Assembly (NCBI GenBank): GCA_944342015.1
Contig: CALVMC010000001.1
Span: 1-64,000, forward strand
Direction of reading: 5' to 3'
Source of the DNA: an uncultured Clostridia bacterium
GTDB taxonomy: Bacteria > Bacillota > Clostridia > Christensenellales > CALVMC01
Length of the DNA stretch: 64,000 nucleotides
The notes under the pieces were generated by a model. It worked only from the letters and a program-made list of their open reading frames with translations. It was not told where the DNA came from and ran no database searches. Positions 7,628 through 16,826 of this stretch are shown in pieces (the stretch's first letter is position 1; every line of letters begins with the position of its first letter). The position numbers were made by a program, and so were the translations under genes.

Positions 7628-9013
7628 ATGGAAGAAATGTTGAAATCTGTCGGCGACTGGATTATCACAAAAGGACTGCAAACACTTATAGCAACCGTTG
7701 TTTTGGTTGTGCTATGGTGCATAGTAAACGTAAGTTGTAATGCTTTAAAGAAAAAAATTGCAAATAAAAAAGTTGATAAAACAGTAGCAAGCGTAACTAT
7801 TACGGTTATCAGAGTATTACTGAAAATCGTTTTGATAGGGTTTTATATAGGCTTTCTCGGAGTCGAAACTTCGAGTATTGCAGCGGCGATAGCTTCTATC
7901 GGTCTTACCATAGGTTTAGCTTTACAAGGTTCACTTTCAAATCTTGCGGGCGGCGTGGTAATTATTGTAACAAAACTTTTTAAAGTAGGAGATTACATAG
8001 AGTGCAACGGAGAAGAAGGAACGGTTGAAAATATAGACTTGTTTTTTACCACTATCGTGACTTTGCAGAATCAGGTTATTAAAATACCGAACTCTACCAT
8101 GGCAAATTCGGTTATCGAAAATTATACGGAAAAGGATGAAAGAAGATTGGATCTCACTTTCAGTATAGCTTATGAAAATGATTTTATTTTCGCAAAACAG
8201 CTTATTATGAACTGTATAGAAGAGTCGGGACTTGCTCTCGATAAACCGGCTCCGCCTTTTGTTAAAATCTGCAAACATAACGAAAGTTCTATCGATATTG
8301 TTGCCAGGGTATGGACGCATAACTGCGATTATTGGAATCTTAACTTTTATCTTCTCGAAGCCGTGAAAATCGCTTTTGACCAGAACGGAGTAACCATTCC
8401 GTTTAATCAGCTCGATGTTCATCTTGTTAAAGATAACGAGTCTTCAAATAAACAAAAATCTCTGACGGCTTCAAAATCTCCTATGATTGCCGATGAGAAA
8501 AGACTTAAACTATTGAAGAAGAGTCTCGAAGCAATTGAAAAGCCTTCTTCGAATTATGTTTCTGAAAACAAAAAACTTTTAATAGGACCTATTTTTCGCA
8601 GGAACGACGATGATAAGAACAAACATAATAACGAAGTGGAAGTGCTGACTAAAAAGGATATTGTAAAAGTGGAAGCCGACGAACCCAATCTTAAAAGAGC
8701 CAAACTTGCGATGTCCGAACCTGTCCAGGCGTTACCCGAACCTTCTCTTAATAAAAAAGAAGAAAAGAGAATGAAAAAGCTTGAAGAGGCAGAACGCAAA
8801 AGACAGGAAAAAGAAGAAAAAAAGAGATTGAAAAAAGAAAGAAAAAAAAATAAGAGTTCAGATATTTTCGAGTCGGAAATTAAAAAAATTCCGGAAACCG
8901 CGAAATCCGAAAACAAAAAGGACAAAGAAGAAAAAAAGGTAAAAACCGAACAAGTTAAAAAAACTTCCGAGTCGGTTTCGGAAAACAAAAAAAATGAAAA
9001 AAACAAAAAATAA
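7628..9013 (+). CDS. mscS: MscS-family mechanosensitive channel with long charged tail
   Basis: A small-conductance mechanosensitive channel that releases solutes on hypo-osmotic shock. From ATG 7628 the protein has 461 residues. Hydrophobic helices lie at about 17-38, 53-78 and 84-117; the last is the Gly/Ala-rich pore helix (GLTIGLALQGSLSNLAGG). The MscS beta domain follows (KLFKVGDYIE...GTVENI...TTIVTLQNQVIKIPN, about 117-155), then the mixed C-domain to about 266. Beyond this is an unusual 190-residue tail that is Lys/Glu-rich and probably helical or coiled (KKEEKRMKKLEEAERKRQ). B. subtilis YkuT-type proteins end near 270-280. The tail is cytoplasmic by topology. The start is set by the promoter at 7571 and by AGGGGTG six bases upstream of the ATG. 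Single-gene unit. Confidence 0.88.
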   Translation: MEEMLKSVGDWIITKGLQTLIATVVLVVLWCIVNVSCNALKKKIANKKVDKTVASVTITVIRVLLKIVLIGFYIGFLGVETSSIAAAIASIGLTIGLALQGSLSNLAGGVVIIVTKLFKVGDYIECNGEEGTVENIDLFFTTIVTLQNQVIKIPNSTMANSVIENYTEKDERRLDLTFSIAYENDFIFAKQLIMNCIEESGLALDKPAPPFVKICKHNESSIDIVARVWTHNCDYWNLNFYLLEAVKIAFDQNGVTIPFNQLDVHLVKDNESSNKQKSLTASKSPMIADEKRLKLLKKSLEAIEKPSSNYVSENKKLLIGPIFRRNDDDKNKHNNEVEVLTKKDIVKVEADEPNLKRAKLAMSEPVQALPEPSLNKKEEKRMKKLEEAERKRQEKEEKKRLKKERKKNKSSDIFESEIKKIPETAKSENKKDKEEKKVKTEQVKKTSESVSENKKNEKNKK

Positions 9014-9023
9014 TTAAAATTTA

Positions 9024-9050
9024 AAATCCGCTTTTTATAAGCGGATTTTT
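9024..9050 (+). terminator. Terminator after mscS-family gene
   Basis: AAATCCGCTT (9024-9033) pairs with AAGCGGATTT (9039-9048) around TTTAT, followed by T residues. Confidence 0.85.
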
Positions 9051-9081
9051 TATTTAAATTGAATTTTCATATTGATTTTCC

Positions 9082-9110
9082 TTGCTTAACGGCAGTTATA
9101 AGTGTTAATA
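9082..9110 (+). promoter_or_regulatory. Possible promoter of the amino acid ABC operon
   Basis: TTGCTT (9082-9087), 17 bp, TTAATA (9105-9110), just after the upstream terminator and before the binding-protein gene. The -10 is weak. The same TTGCTT -35 recurs at several other promoters in the window. Confidence 0.35.
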
Positions 9111-9131
9111 TTTTATTTAAGGAGACAAAAA

Positions 9132-9965
9132 ATGAAAAAATTTTTAGTATGTTTATTGGTTGTAGTTTTAAGTCTTACCTTGGTAATAGGTATGACTGCA
9201 TGTAACACTCTCGACGGCAGTGTAGAGGGTATTAAAAAATACGGAAAACTTCTTGTTGCCACCGATCCGAACTTTCCGCCTTTCGAATATACGGATGAGT
9301 CGGGTAATGTTGTAGGTTGGGATATAGATGTTGCAAAAGAGTTTGCAAAAGCTCTCGGAGTCGAACTTGAAATAGTTAAAGGAAGCTTCGATGCCGTTCT
9401 TCTTTCAACAAGCACGGGAAAGGCTCATATCGCAATGGCGGGAATAAGCAGAAATCCTGCCCGTGAAAAAAGTATGACTTTTACCGACGATGTTTTCGAT
9501 TCAACTCAGGTTATAATAGTAAGAAGCGATGAAACTTCTATCAACGGACCTATGGATCTTGCCGGTAAAAAGGTAGGTTCACAGCTCAACACCGTAGGTT
9601 ACGAACTTTCAAGAATGAGCGAAGATTGGGCTTACGATTTCGATGATGAAGGCAATCCCATACTTACATCGCCTATACTCGGCGAGCCTTCCGAAGCAAT
9701 AGGCTACGATTCGGGCGCACTTGCCGTTCAGGCTCTTATAGGCGGAATTGTCGATGCGGTTATCATAGACAAATATCCCGCTCAGCAGTTTGTTGCGAAT
9801 AACGCAGGTAGCGTTAAAATCTGCGAACAGAGCGTTTTTGACGATTCTTACAGTTTTGCAGTTAAACTCGGAAATACCGAACTCAGGGATTTTCTTAACG
9901 GGGTGCTTGCGGAAATGAAAGCCGACGGCAGAATGGACGCAATCAACGAAAAATATTTCGGATAA
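9132..9965 (+). CDS. Polar amino acid ABC transporter, substrate-binding lipoprotein
   Basis: The extracellular receptor of an amino acid importer, 277 residues from ATG 9132, which has AAGGAG eight bases upstream; an in-frame GTG at 9102 is ignored. A lipoprotein signal ends at the lipobox GMTAC (Cys24). The mature part is a family 3 solute-binding protein: LLVATDPNFPPFEYTDESG, GWDIDVAKEFAKALGVELE, and IAMAGISRNPAREKSM with the Arg expected to hold the ligand's carboxylate. The second lobe contains AGKKVGSQLNTVG. The polar amino acid family is clear, but the exact ligand (glutamine, cystine, arginine or other) cannot be read off. Permease and ATPase follow 12 nt downstream and by overlap. 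Confidence 0.88.
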   Translation: MKKFLVCLLVVVLSLTLVIGMTACNTLDGSVEGIKKYGKLLVATDPNFPPFEYTDESGNVVGWDIDVAKEFAKALGVELEIVKGSFDAVLLSTSTGKAHIAMAGISRNPAREKSMTFTDDVFDSTQVIIVRSDETSINGPMDLAGKKVGSQLNTVGYELSRMSEDWAYDFDDEGNPILTSPILGEPSEAIGYDSGALAVQALIGGIVDAVIIDKYPAQQFVANNAGSVKICEQSVFDDSYSFAVKLGNTELRDFLNGVLAEMKADGRMDAINEKYFG

Positions 9966-9977
9966 TCGGTGACTTAA

Positions 9978-10658
9978 TTGAACTTTGATTTCAGTATTAT
10001 TTTTAACGGTAAGACTTTTCTTGTCCTTCTCAAAGCATACGGTATAACTTTGGGACTGACTTTCGGTGCGCTTGCTTTGGGTATCGTTATCGGTACCATG
10101 CTTGCCGTATTTAAAGTCTTACCGCAAAAAAATATAGTCAATAAAATACTTTCAAGATTTGCAGATATTTATCTTGCGGTTATAAGGGGAACCCCTCTTC
10201 TCGTACAGCTTTTTATAATTTATTTCATAATCTTTTATGGAACGCTCATATCGCCGTATATTGTTGCAATCGTCGGATTCGGTATAAACAGCGGCGCTTA
10301 TGTTTGTGAAATTATGCGTGGCGGAATTCTCGGCGTAGACAGGGGACAAATGGAAGCGGGCAGGTCTTTGGGACTGAGTTACGGGCAGACTATGGGCAAA
10401 ATAATTCTTCCGCAGTCTGTAAAAAATATTTTGCCTGCTCTCGGAAACGAAGCCATAACTTTGGTTAAGGAAACTTCCGTTGCGGTCATAGTGGGAGTCA
10501 GCGAATTTTTCTCGGAAATAAAAGCCATAGCGACAGCTACATACAATATGGTAACGCCCTATCTTTTTGCCGCAGTTGTCTATCTTGTAACGGTATTCAT
10601 TATGGCAACACTTCTTAAAAAAATGGAAAAGAGGTTGAGAAAAAGTGAAGGAAATTAA
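9978..10658 (+). CDS. Polar amino acid ABC transporter, permease
   Basis: The membrane subunit of the importer, 226 residues, about five transmembrane helices as usual for the HisM/GlnP type. The ATPase-coupling EAA loop is visible as GQMEAGRSLGLSYGQTMGKIILPQ (given here with its core EAGRSLGLS, about 121-129). The start appears to be TTG at 9978 with a weak GGTGA site eight bases upstream; the first residues (NFDFSIIFNG) fit the family N-terminus, and no ATG lies nearby. It is a single permease gene, so it probably works as a homodimer. It overlaps the ATPase gene by 14 bases, indicating translational coupling. Confidence 0.88.
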   Translation: MNFDFSIIFNGKTFLVLLKAYGITLGLTFGALALGIVIGTMLAVFKVLPQKNIVNKILSRFADIYLAVIRGTPLLVQLFIIYFIIFYGTLISPYIVAIVGFGINSGAYVCEIMRGGILGVDRGQMEAGRSLGLSYGQTMGKIILPQSVKNILPALGNEAITLVKETSVAVIVGVSEFFSEIKAIATATYNMVTPYLFAAVVYLVTVFIMATLLKKMEKRLRKSEGN

Positions 10659-11826
10659 AAACAAAACAGTTATCAGCGATATGAAAGACGATACCGAAAA
10701 TTCCCTTTCCGAAACCTCGTCGAAAGAAATTCAGAATACCGATATTCCCAAAAAGATTATCTGCGAAAATAAGGAAAAAAGGGGTTTTTCCGCTCTTAGA
10801 AATGAAATAAAGGGCAAAATCGACTCTTTCGTATCAGAAAGAGAAAAAAACAAGATAATCAAAAGACCTTCTTCAAAAGTTAAAAAAGGCGAAGTTATAA
10901 TATCTTTGAAAGGTCTCGAAAAAAAGTTCGGCAAGAAAACAGTACTCGATAAAATAGACCTTGAAATAAGAAAAGGAGAAAAGGTCGTAATCATAGGACC
11001 TTCGGGTTCGGGTAAAAGCACTTTGCTAAGATGCCTTAATCTTTTGGAAGTTCCGACATCGGGAATTGTCAATTTCGAAGGCGATGATTTATACCGTGGT
11101 AAAGATATAATCAAAAAGGAAATATCTTCCGAAAAAGAAAATCTAAAACTTCTCAAAAAGAGCAGGGCGGATTTTATTAAACAGAATAAAAATATCAAAG
11201 CCGAAGAAATATCGGAAGAAATTTCAAAATTGAATTTGCAGATTAAAGAGCAAAAAAATAAATTTGACAATGTAGTTTCCGAAAACAAAAAATTTATCAG
11301 AGATATGGAAAAAGGACTCAATTTGCACAGACAGAAAATGGGTATGGTTTTTCAGCAATTCAATCTTTTCCCCCATCTCACCGTTTTGGAAAATATAATT
11401 ATGGCCCCCGTTCTTTTGAAAACAATGACAAAAGAAGAGGCTGAAAAAAAAGCTCGTAAATATCTTGAAAGAATAGGACTTTCCGATAAAACCGACAGTT
11501 ATCCCGCACAGCTTTCAGGCGGACAAAAGCAGAGAATCGCAATAGTAAGAAGTCTTGTTAACAATCCCGATGTTATGCTGTTCGACGAGCCTACAAGCGC
11601 ACTCGATCCCGAAATGGTAAAAGAGGTTCTCGATTTCATAAAGGAACTTTCCGACGAAATTCCTACCATGGTAATAGTTACCCACGAAATGGGCTTTGCG
11701 CAGGAAGTCGGTACGAGAATATTATTTATCGACGGCGGAAAAATAATCGAAGACAAGCCGCCGAAAGAATTTTTCGATAATCCCGAAAATGACAGAGTAA
11801 AAGAATTCTTATCAAAGGTTTTATAA
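10645..11826 (+). CDS. Polar amino acid ABC transporter ATPase with helical insertion
   Basis: The energy-coupling subunit of the importer. All ABC motifs are present: Walker A GPSGSGKST (118-126), Q-loop FQQFN (236-240), signature LSGGQKQR (290-297), Walker B VMLFDEP (310-316) and the switch His in VTHEM. Two features are odd. First, an 83-residue charged N-terminal extension precedes the usual start (EVIISLKGLEKKFG). Second, about 75 extra residues (roughly 151-226, Lys/Glu-rich, predicted coiled coil) sit between the antiparallel sheet and the Q-loop, where normal GlnQ-type proteins have a short link. Total length is 393 against about 240 for the family. The reading frame is intact through the insertion and motifs resume exactly, so it is not a frameshift. 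GTG start overlaps the permease. Confidence 0.9.
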   Translation: MKEIKNKTVISDMKDDTENSLSETSSKEIQNTDIPKKIICENKEKRGFSALRNEIKGKIDSFVSEREKNKIIKRPSSKVKKGEVIISLKGLEKKFGKKTVLDKIDLEIRKGEKVVIIGPSGSGKSTLLRCLNLLEVPTSGIVNFEGDDLYRGKDIIKKEISSEKENLKLLKKSRADFIKQNKNIKAEEISEEISKLNLQIKEQKNKFDNVVSENKKFIRDMEKGLNLHRQKMGMVFQQFNLFPHLTVLENIIMAPVLLKTMTKEEAEKKARKYLERIGLSDKTDSYPAQLSGGQKQRIAIVRSLVNNPDVMLFDEPTSALDPEMVKEVLDFIKELSDEIPTMVIVTHEMGFAQEVGTRILFIDGGKIIEDKPPKEFFDNPENDRVKEFLSKVL

Positions 11827-11859
11827 AAGCCTTTTTTAAGTTTATTCGTATTGTTTTTA

Positions 11860-11888
11860 TTGCTTGAAAACGGGAATTAATATATAAT
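11860..11888 (+). promoter_or_regulatory. Promoter of fumarase-malic enzyme operon
   Basis: TTGCTT (11860-11865), 17 bp spacer, perfect TATAAT (11883-11888), 63 bp before the fumarase start. No strong terminator separates it from the ABC genes. Confidence 0.7.
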
Positions 11889-11951
11889 AAATCAAGAATA
11901 AATTTAAATTTCACGGATAAATTTTTATTTCTAATTCATAAAAGGTACGAT

Positions 11952-13307
11952 ATGGAATACAGAAAGGAAAAAGACAGTTTTGGAGAAATCGATGTTCCCG
12001 CAGAAAGATTATGGGGAGCACAAACCGAAAGAAGCCGTAACAATTTTAAAATCGGTATGGAAATTATGCCTTTTGAAATTATCAAGGCGATAGCGCAGAT
12101 TAAAGCTTCTTCTGCGTCGGCAAATTTTAAATGCGGTAAACTTTCAAAAGAAAAAGCGGATATTATAATTTCATGCGCCAATGAGATTATCGGCGGAAAA
12201 CTTAAAGAGGAATTTCCTCTTGTCGTATGGCAGACGGGCAGCGGTACTCAGACAAATATGAATGTCAATGAAGTCATAGCCCACCTTGCAGAGAAGAAAG
12301 GAATCAAAATACATCCTAACGACGATGTCAATATGTCGCAGTCCACAAACGATGTCTTTCCTACGGCAATTCATATTGCCTGCACGGAACTTGCAGTAAA
12401 CAAGGTTTTACCTGCTCTTGAAAAACTTTCGGAAAGCATAAAAAAAATATCGGAAAATAACAAAGGTATATATAAATCGGGTAGAACCCATATGCAGGAC
12501 GCAACTCCCGTCGCTTTTTCCGACGAAACCGAAGCTTGGAAGGTCGCCGTCGAAACGGCGGGGAAAAGCATTAAAGCTTCATTGGATTTTCTAAAAAAGA
12601 TACCTCTTGGCGGAACGGCTGTGGGAAGCGGAATAAATACTCCGCCTTCATACTCGAAAACGGTTGTCAAAGAACTTTCGAGTGTTACAGGTTTCGAATT
12701 TAAAGAAGACAATAAATTTCACGGACTTGCATTCAAGGACGCTCTCACGGTCTATCATTCGGCTTTAAAGACGGCTGCGGTAAATCTGAATAAAATAGCT
12801 AACGATGTAAGGCTTTTGTCAAGCGGTCCGAGAACGGGTATAGGGGAAATTACAATTCCCGCAAACGAGCCGGGAAGCTCTATAATGCCGGGCAAGGTCA
12901 ATCCTACCCAGTGCGAAGCGGTTACCATGGTTTTTTGCGAGATTCTAGGAAACGATATGGCGGTATCTTCCGCATCGTCGTCAGGTCAGCTTGAACTTAA
13001 TGTATATATGCCGCTCATTGCTTTTAAATGCGTTGAAAGTTCCCGTCTTTTAAGCGATGTCGCTTTGAGTTTTGCAAAAAACTGTATGGACGGAATTAAG
13101 GTAAACAGGGAAAAAATGGACTTTAATTTAAAAAACAGTCTTATGCTTGCAACCGCATTTACTCCCGTTATCGGTTATGACAAATGCTCTGAGGCGGTTA
13201 AACTTGCTTTCAATGAAAATATTTCCCTTAAAGAAGCGGTTTTGAAATTAAATTTATTGGATGAAAAAACCTTCGATTCCGTTCTCGAAAAGGCGATTAA
13301 ATATTAA
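11952..13307 (+). CDS. fumC: Fumarate hydratase, class II
   Basis: Interconverts fumarate and malate; soluble, iron-independent homotetramer. The 451-residue length is that of class II fumarases. Motifs: TGSGTQTNMNVNEV near residue 97 (the Thr-Gln form that separates fumarase from aspartase), SGRTHMQDATP near 180, and the superfamily signature GSSIMPGKVNPTQ near 313 with the catalytic Ser. The start has AAAGGTACG upstream. The malic enzyme gene follows within 10 nt, so the pair would convert fumarate to malate to pyruvate or the reverse. Adenylosuccinate lyase in the nearby pur operon also releases fumarate, which this enzyme could recycle. Confidence 0.93.
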   Translation: MEYRKEKDSFGEIDVPAERLWGAQTERSRNNFKIGMEIMPFEIIKAIAQIKASSASANFKCGKLSKEKADIIISCANEIIGGKLKEEFPLVVWQTGSGTQTNMNVNEVIAHLAEKKGIKIHPNDDVNMSQSTNDVFPTAIHIACTELAVNKVLPALEKLSESIKKISENNKGIYKSGRTHMQDATPVAFSDETEAWKVAVETAGKSIKASLDFLKKIPLGGTAVGSGINTPPSYSKTVVKELSSVTGFEFKEDNKFHGLAFKDALTVYHSALKTAAVNLNKIANDVRLLSSGPRTGIGEITIPANEPGSSIMPGKVNPTQCEAVTMVFCEILGNDMAVSSASSSGQLELNVYMPLIAFKCVESSRLLSDVALSFAKNCMDGIKVNREKMDFNLKNSLMLATAFTPVIGYDKCSEAVKLAFNENISLKEAVLKLNLLDEKTFDSVLEKAIKY

Positions 13308-13317
13308 GAGGTTTACT

Positions 13318-14496
13318 ATGAATATTTACGAAGAAGCAGAAAAGAAACACAAAGAATGGAAAGGAAAACTTTCGGTTGAACTCAAAGCTCCTCTCGAAAC
13401 GAGAAAGGATTTGTCCCTTGCATACACTCCGGGAGTTGCAGAGCCTTGCAGAATTATTTCCAAAGACAAGGCGAAAGTTTACGACTACACTTGGAAAGGC
13501 AACAGCGTTGCAGTCGTGACCGACGGCACTGCCGTATTGGGTTTAGGGGATATAGGGCCCGAAGCGGGACTTCCCGTTATGGAAGGAAAGGCGGTTCTGT
13601 TCAAAAGATTTGCGGGTATAGACGCCGTTCCGATTTGTCTTAATACAAAAGACCCTAAGGAAATAATCGCAATATGCAAAGCCATAGCTCCGGCTTTCGG
13701 AGGAATAAACTTGGAAGATATTTCGGCGCCACGCTGCGTGGAAATAGAAAGGACGCTCATTAAGGAACTTAATATTCCCGTGTTCCACGACGACCAGCAC
13801 GGTACTGCGATAGTCACCGTCGCAGCATTGATTAACGCTCTCAAAGTAGTGGGCAAAAAGAAGGAAGATATTACCGTAACCGTAAGCGGTACGGGTGCTG
13901 CGGGAAGTTCTATCGTTAAAATGCTTCTTAATTTCGGAGTAAAGGAAATATTCTGTTTCAACAGTAAAGGTATTCTGACGAAAAATAAATCCGAAAGTTA
14001 TAATTTTCTTGCCAAAGAACTTTCTGAAATTACAAACAAACAGTGCAAAGAATATTCCCTTAAAGAAGCCTTGCAAAATTCCGATGTGTTTATAGGCGTT
14101 TCTGCGCCGAAACTTTTGACTTCCGATATGGTCGCAGGAATGAAAAAGGGCGCAATAGTTTTTCCTATGGCTAACCCCGAACCTGAAATTTCTTATGACG
14201 ACGCAGTAAAAGGCGGCGCAGCAGTTATAGGGACGGGTAGATCCGATTATCCTAATCAGATAAACAATGTTCTCGCTTTCCCCGGTCTTTTCAGAGGTGC
14301 GCTCGATGCAAGGGTAAGTAAAATTACCGAAGGTATGAAACTCGCTTCTTCCGTTGCGATTGCCTCTTTGATTTCAGATAAAGAACTTAGTGCAGATTAT
14401 ATAATCCCCTCCGCTTTCGACAATAGAGTTTCAAAGGCGGTTGCAAAAGCGGTTATGGAACAGGCAAAGAAAGAAAATATCGAAAAAGTTTATTGA
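13318..14496 (+). CDS. Malic enzyme (NAD(P)-dependent, short form)
   Basis: Oxidatively decarboxylates malate to pyruvate. The 392-residue protein is the short bacterial form without the phosphotransacetylase domain of MaeB. It shows LAYTPGVAEPC (about 31-41), GKAVLFKRFAGIDAVPI (about 90-106), the metal-binding HDDQHGTA (about 156-163) and the nucleotide-binding VSGTGAAGSS (about 186-195). Cofactor choice, NAD or NADP, cannot be decided by eye. The start at 13318 has AAGAGG seven bases upstream; a longer in-frame start at 13261 lies inside fumC and has no site. It is the second gene of an operon with fumC and ends at a terminator. Confidence 0.92.
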   Translation: MNIYEEAEKKHKEWKGKLSVELKAPLETRKDLSLAYTPGVAEPCRIISKDKAKVYDYTWKGNSVAVVTDGTAVLGLGDIGPEAGLPVMEGKAVLFKRFAGIDAVPICLNTKDPKEIIAICKAIAPAFGGINLEDISAPRCVEIERTLIKELNIPVFHDDQHGTAIVTVAALINALKVVGKKKEDITVTVSGTGAAGSSIVKMLLNFGVKEIFCFNSKGILTKNKSESYNFLAKELSEITNKQCKEYSLKEALQNSDVFIGVSAPKLLTSDMVAGMKKGAIVFPMANPEPEISYDDAVKGGAAVIGTGRSDYPNQINNVLAFPGLFRGALDARVSKITEGMKLASSVAIASLISDKELSADYIIPSAFDNRVSKAVAKAVMEQAKKENIEKVY

Positions 14497-14502
14497 TACT
14501 GA

Positions 14503-14528
14503 AAAAAGCCTATTTCAAATAGGTTTTT
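14503..14528 (+). terminator. Terminator after malic enzyme
   Basis: CCTATT (14509-14514) pairs with AATAGG (14518-14523), flanked by A-run and T-run. Short stem but correctly placed just after the stop codon. Confidence 0.65.
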
Positions 14529-14594
14529 ATGCTTATTTGAACAGTAAATAAAATTTACAGATTTTGACAAATTATATCAATAACTAGTAATTGC

Positions 14595-14623
14595 TTTCTT
14601 TTTTCAGCGCATTGTGATATAAT
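14595..14623 (+). promoter_or_regulatory. Promoter of the purine operon
   Basis: Perfect TATAAT (14618-14623) with a weak TTTCTT (14595-14600) 17 bp upstream. The 61-base leader to purC is too short for a purine riboswitch, and no clear PurR box was found. Confidence 0.5.
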
Positions 14624-14684
14624 TTTTCAGTGCCGAAAGGTTGTATGTTAAAACAAAAATTTTTAAAATTCAGGAGATATTTCT

Positions 14685-15395
14685 ATGAAACAGCTTGAAC
14701 AGCTTTACGAAGGTAAAGCAAAAAAAGTGTGGGCAACCGATAACGACGATATTGTTATCGTCGATTATAAAGACGACGCTACCGCTTTCAACGGTCTTAA
14801 AAAAGGAACCATTACGGGAAAGGGCGTCGTAAACAACAGGGTAAGCAATTTCCTTTTTAAATTGCTGGAATCAAAAGGTATTCCCACTCACTTCGTAGAG
14901 GAAATAGACGACAGAAGAACCTATGTCAAAAAGGTTAAAATCGTTCCCATAGAAGTTATTGTAAGAAATATTGCGGCAGGCAGCCTTTCGAAAAGATTGG
15001 GACTCGAAGAAGGAACAAAACTCAAAAAAACAGTTCTCGAATTTTGCTACAAAGACGACGCTTTGGGCGATCCCATTATCAACGATTACCATATCGCCGC
15101 CATCGAGCTTGCAACCGATAAGGAACTCGATACAATAAAAGAATATTCTCTTAAAATCAATAAAATTTTAAGCGATTATCTTAAAGATATAAATATCGAA
15201 CTTGTAGATTTCAAACTCGAATTCGGAAGATACAAAGGTCAGATTATTCTTGCCGACGAAATTTCGCCCGATACTTGTCGTTTCTGGGACAGCAAAACAA
15301 AAACCAAACTCGACAAGGACAGATTCAGAAGAGATCTCGGCGGAGTCGAAGACGCTTATAACGAAGTTCTCAAAAGACTTATGGGTGACAAATGA
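14685..15395 (+). CDS. purC: SAICAR synthase
   Basis: Phosphoribosylaminoimidazole-succinocarboxamide synthase: joins CAIR and aspartate with ATP. The 236-residue length matches the single-domain bacterial form. Motifs are YEGKAKKVW at the N-terminus (ATP-grasp-like nucleotide loop), [10 protein letters not shown] near residue 90, [10 protein letters not shown] near 172 and [12 protein letters not shown] near 192. The site CAGGAGA lies seven bases before the ATG. It is first in purC-purF-purA-purB. The remaining purine genes (purD, L, M, N, H, K/E) are not in this window, so the pathway is split between loci. Confidence 0.95.
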   Translation: MKQLEQLYEGKAKKVWATDNDDIVIVDYKDDATAFNGLKKGTITGKGVVNNRVSNFLFKLLESKGIPTHFVEEIDDRRTYVKKVKIVPIEVIVRNIAAGSLSKRLGLEEGTKLKKTVLEFCYKDDALGDPIINDYHIAAIELATDKELDTIKEYSLKINKILSDYLKDINIELVDFKLEFGRYKGQIILADEISPDTCRFWDSKTKTKLDKDRFRRDLGGVEDAYNEVLKRLMGDK

Positions 15396-16816
15396 ACTAT
15401 TCAAGAACAGGAAAATGTCCGTTTGATGCAATGAATGAGGAGTGCGGCGTTTTCGGCGTCTATTCTCCTACAAAAAAAGACTTGGGCAGTATGGTCTTTT
15501 ACGGACTTTACGCTCTTCAACACAGAGGTCAGGAAAGTGCGGGTATTGCCGTTTCAAGCGGCGACGGTATAATTTACCATAAAGGTATGGGGCTTGTTCC
15601 TTATGCCTTTTCAAACTTTTCTTTGAACAATTTTCCGAAAAGCAATGTTTCTATCGGTCATGTCAGATATTCTACCACGGGTTCGAGTAACATACTGAAC
15701 GGTCAGCCTCTTGTCTTTACGGGTAAAAGAGGAAAAATCGCTCTTGCTCATAACGGTAACATAGTCAATTCCGACCAGCTCAGAGAAGAACTTATCAAAG
15801 ACGGAATTATTTTTCAGACTAATATCGATACCGAAGTTATCGCAGCTCTTATCAATAAATATTCCGATAAAGATTTGATAGAAGGAGTCAAAATGGCAGC
15901 CGAAAAATTAATCGGCGCTTTTACCCTTCTTATAATGACAAAAGACGTTCTTATCGCAGTAAGGGATTCTTACGGTATAAGACCTTTATGCTTAGGTAAA
16001 CTAGACGATAACATTATCGTGTCTTCCGAAACATGCGCTCTCGATTCGGTAAGAGCCGAGTTTGTAAGGGATATGAAACCCGGCGAAATTCTCGTTTCCG
16101 ATAAAAACGGAACGGTAAGTTTTTATATGGAAAAGAAAAGGGAATCCCTTTGTATTTTCGAACATGTTTACTTCGCACGACCGGATTCTATTATCGACGG
16201 CTGTTCGGTTTATGACGCAAGACAAAAAAGCGGCAGACTTCTTGCGAAAAAATATCCCGTCGAAGCAGATATCGTTTCAGGCGTTCCCGACAGTGCGGTA
16301 GTTGCCGCAAGAAGCTACGCAGAAGAAAGCGGTATTCCTTATGTTGAAGCCTTGACTAAAAACAGATATGTAGGAAGAACCTTTATTCAGCCCGACCAGA
16401 AGTCAAGAGAAAAATATGTCGATGTCAAAATGAACGCCCTTAAATTCAATGTCGAAGGGAAAAGACTTGTGCTTTTGGACGATTCTATAGTAAGAGGCAC
16501 AACGAGTAAGAAAATCGTAACCATGCTTAAAAAAGCGGGTGCAAAAGAAGTCCATTTAAGGATATGTTCTCCCATTATCAAGCACCCTTGCTATTTCGGT
16601 ATCGATATGCAGACTCATGACGAACTTATAGGAAACAACAGAACGGAAAAGGAAATAGCCGAAGAACTCGGAGCAGATTCCGTCCGTTATATGAAAATAG
16701 AAGATTTGAAAGAAGCCTGTTCTTCTTCCGATTTGGGATTTTGTATGGCTTGTTTCGACGGTAAATATCCTATGCCGGTTGACGGTAAGGATAAAGATAA
16801 ATTGCGTTTAAAATAA
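15392..16816 (+). CDS. purF: Amidophosphoribosyltransferase
   Basis: The first committed step of purine synthesis: PRPP plus glutamine gives phosphoribosylamine. The 474-residue protein begins with a 17-residue propeptide before the glutaminase nucleophile Cys18 ([12 protein letters not shown]), as in the B. subtilis type. The PRPP-binding loop is [15 protein letters not shown] (about 351-365). Late cysteines in [14 protein letters not shown] fit the 4Fe-4S cluster of that type, implying oxygen sensitivity. It overlaps purC by four bases (ATGA), so it is translationally coupled. Feedback by purine nucleotides is expected for the family. Confidence 0.95.
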   Translation: MNYSRTGKCPFDAMNEECGVFGVYSPTKKDLGSMVFYGLYALQHRGQESAGIAVSSGDGIIYHKGMGLVPYAFSNFSLNNFPKSNVSIGHVRYSTTGSSNILNGQPLVFTGKRGKIALAHNGNIVNSDQLREELIKDGIIFQTNIDTEVIAALINKYSDKDLIEGVKMAAEKLIGAFTLLIMTKDVLIAVRDSYGIRPLCLGKLDDNIIVSSETCALDSVRAEFVRDMKPGEILVSDKNGTVSFYMEKKRESLCIFEHVYFARPDSIIDGCSVYDARQKSGRLLAKKYPVEADIVSGVPDSAVVAARSYAEESGIPYVEALTKNRYVGRTFIQPDQKSREKYVDVKMNALKFNVEGKRLVLLDDSIVRGTTSKKIVTMLKKAGAKEVHLRICSPIIKHPCYFGIDMQTHDELIGNNRTEKEIAEELGADSVRYMKIEDLKEACSSSDLGFCMACFDGKYPMPVDGKDKDKLRLK

Positions 16817-16826
16817 GAGGTGTTTT

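Noticed and set aside
1762..11300. The peptide SENKK repeated in several unrelated proteins (ORF at 1373, MscS tail, ABC ATPase insertion)
   Set aside because: All lie in Lys-rich, low-complexity segments. Codon and composition bias explain it more simply than a shared element.
14624..14684. A purine riboswitch before purC
   Set aside because: The leader is about 60 bases with no three-stem core, and no terminator.
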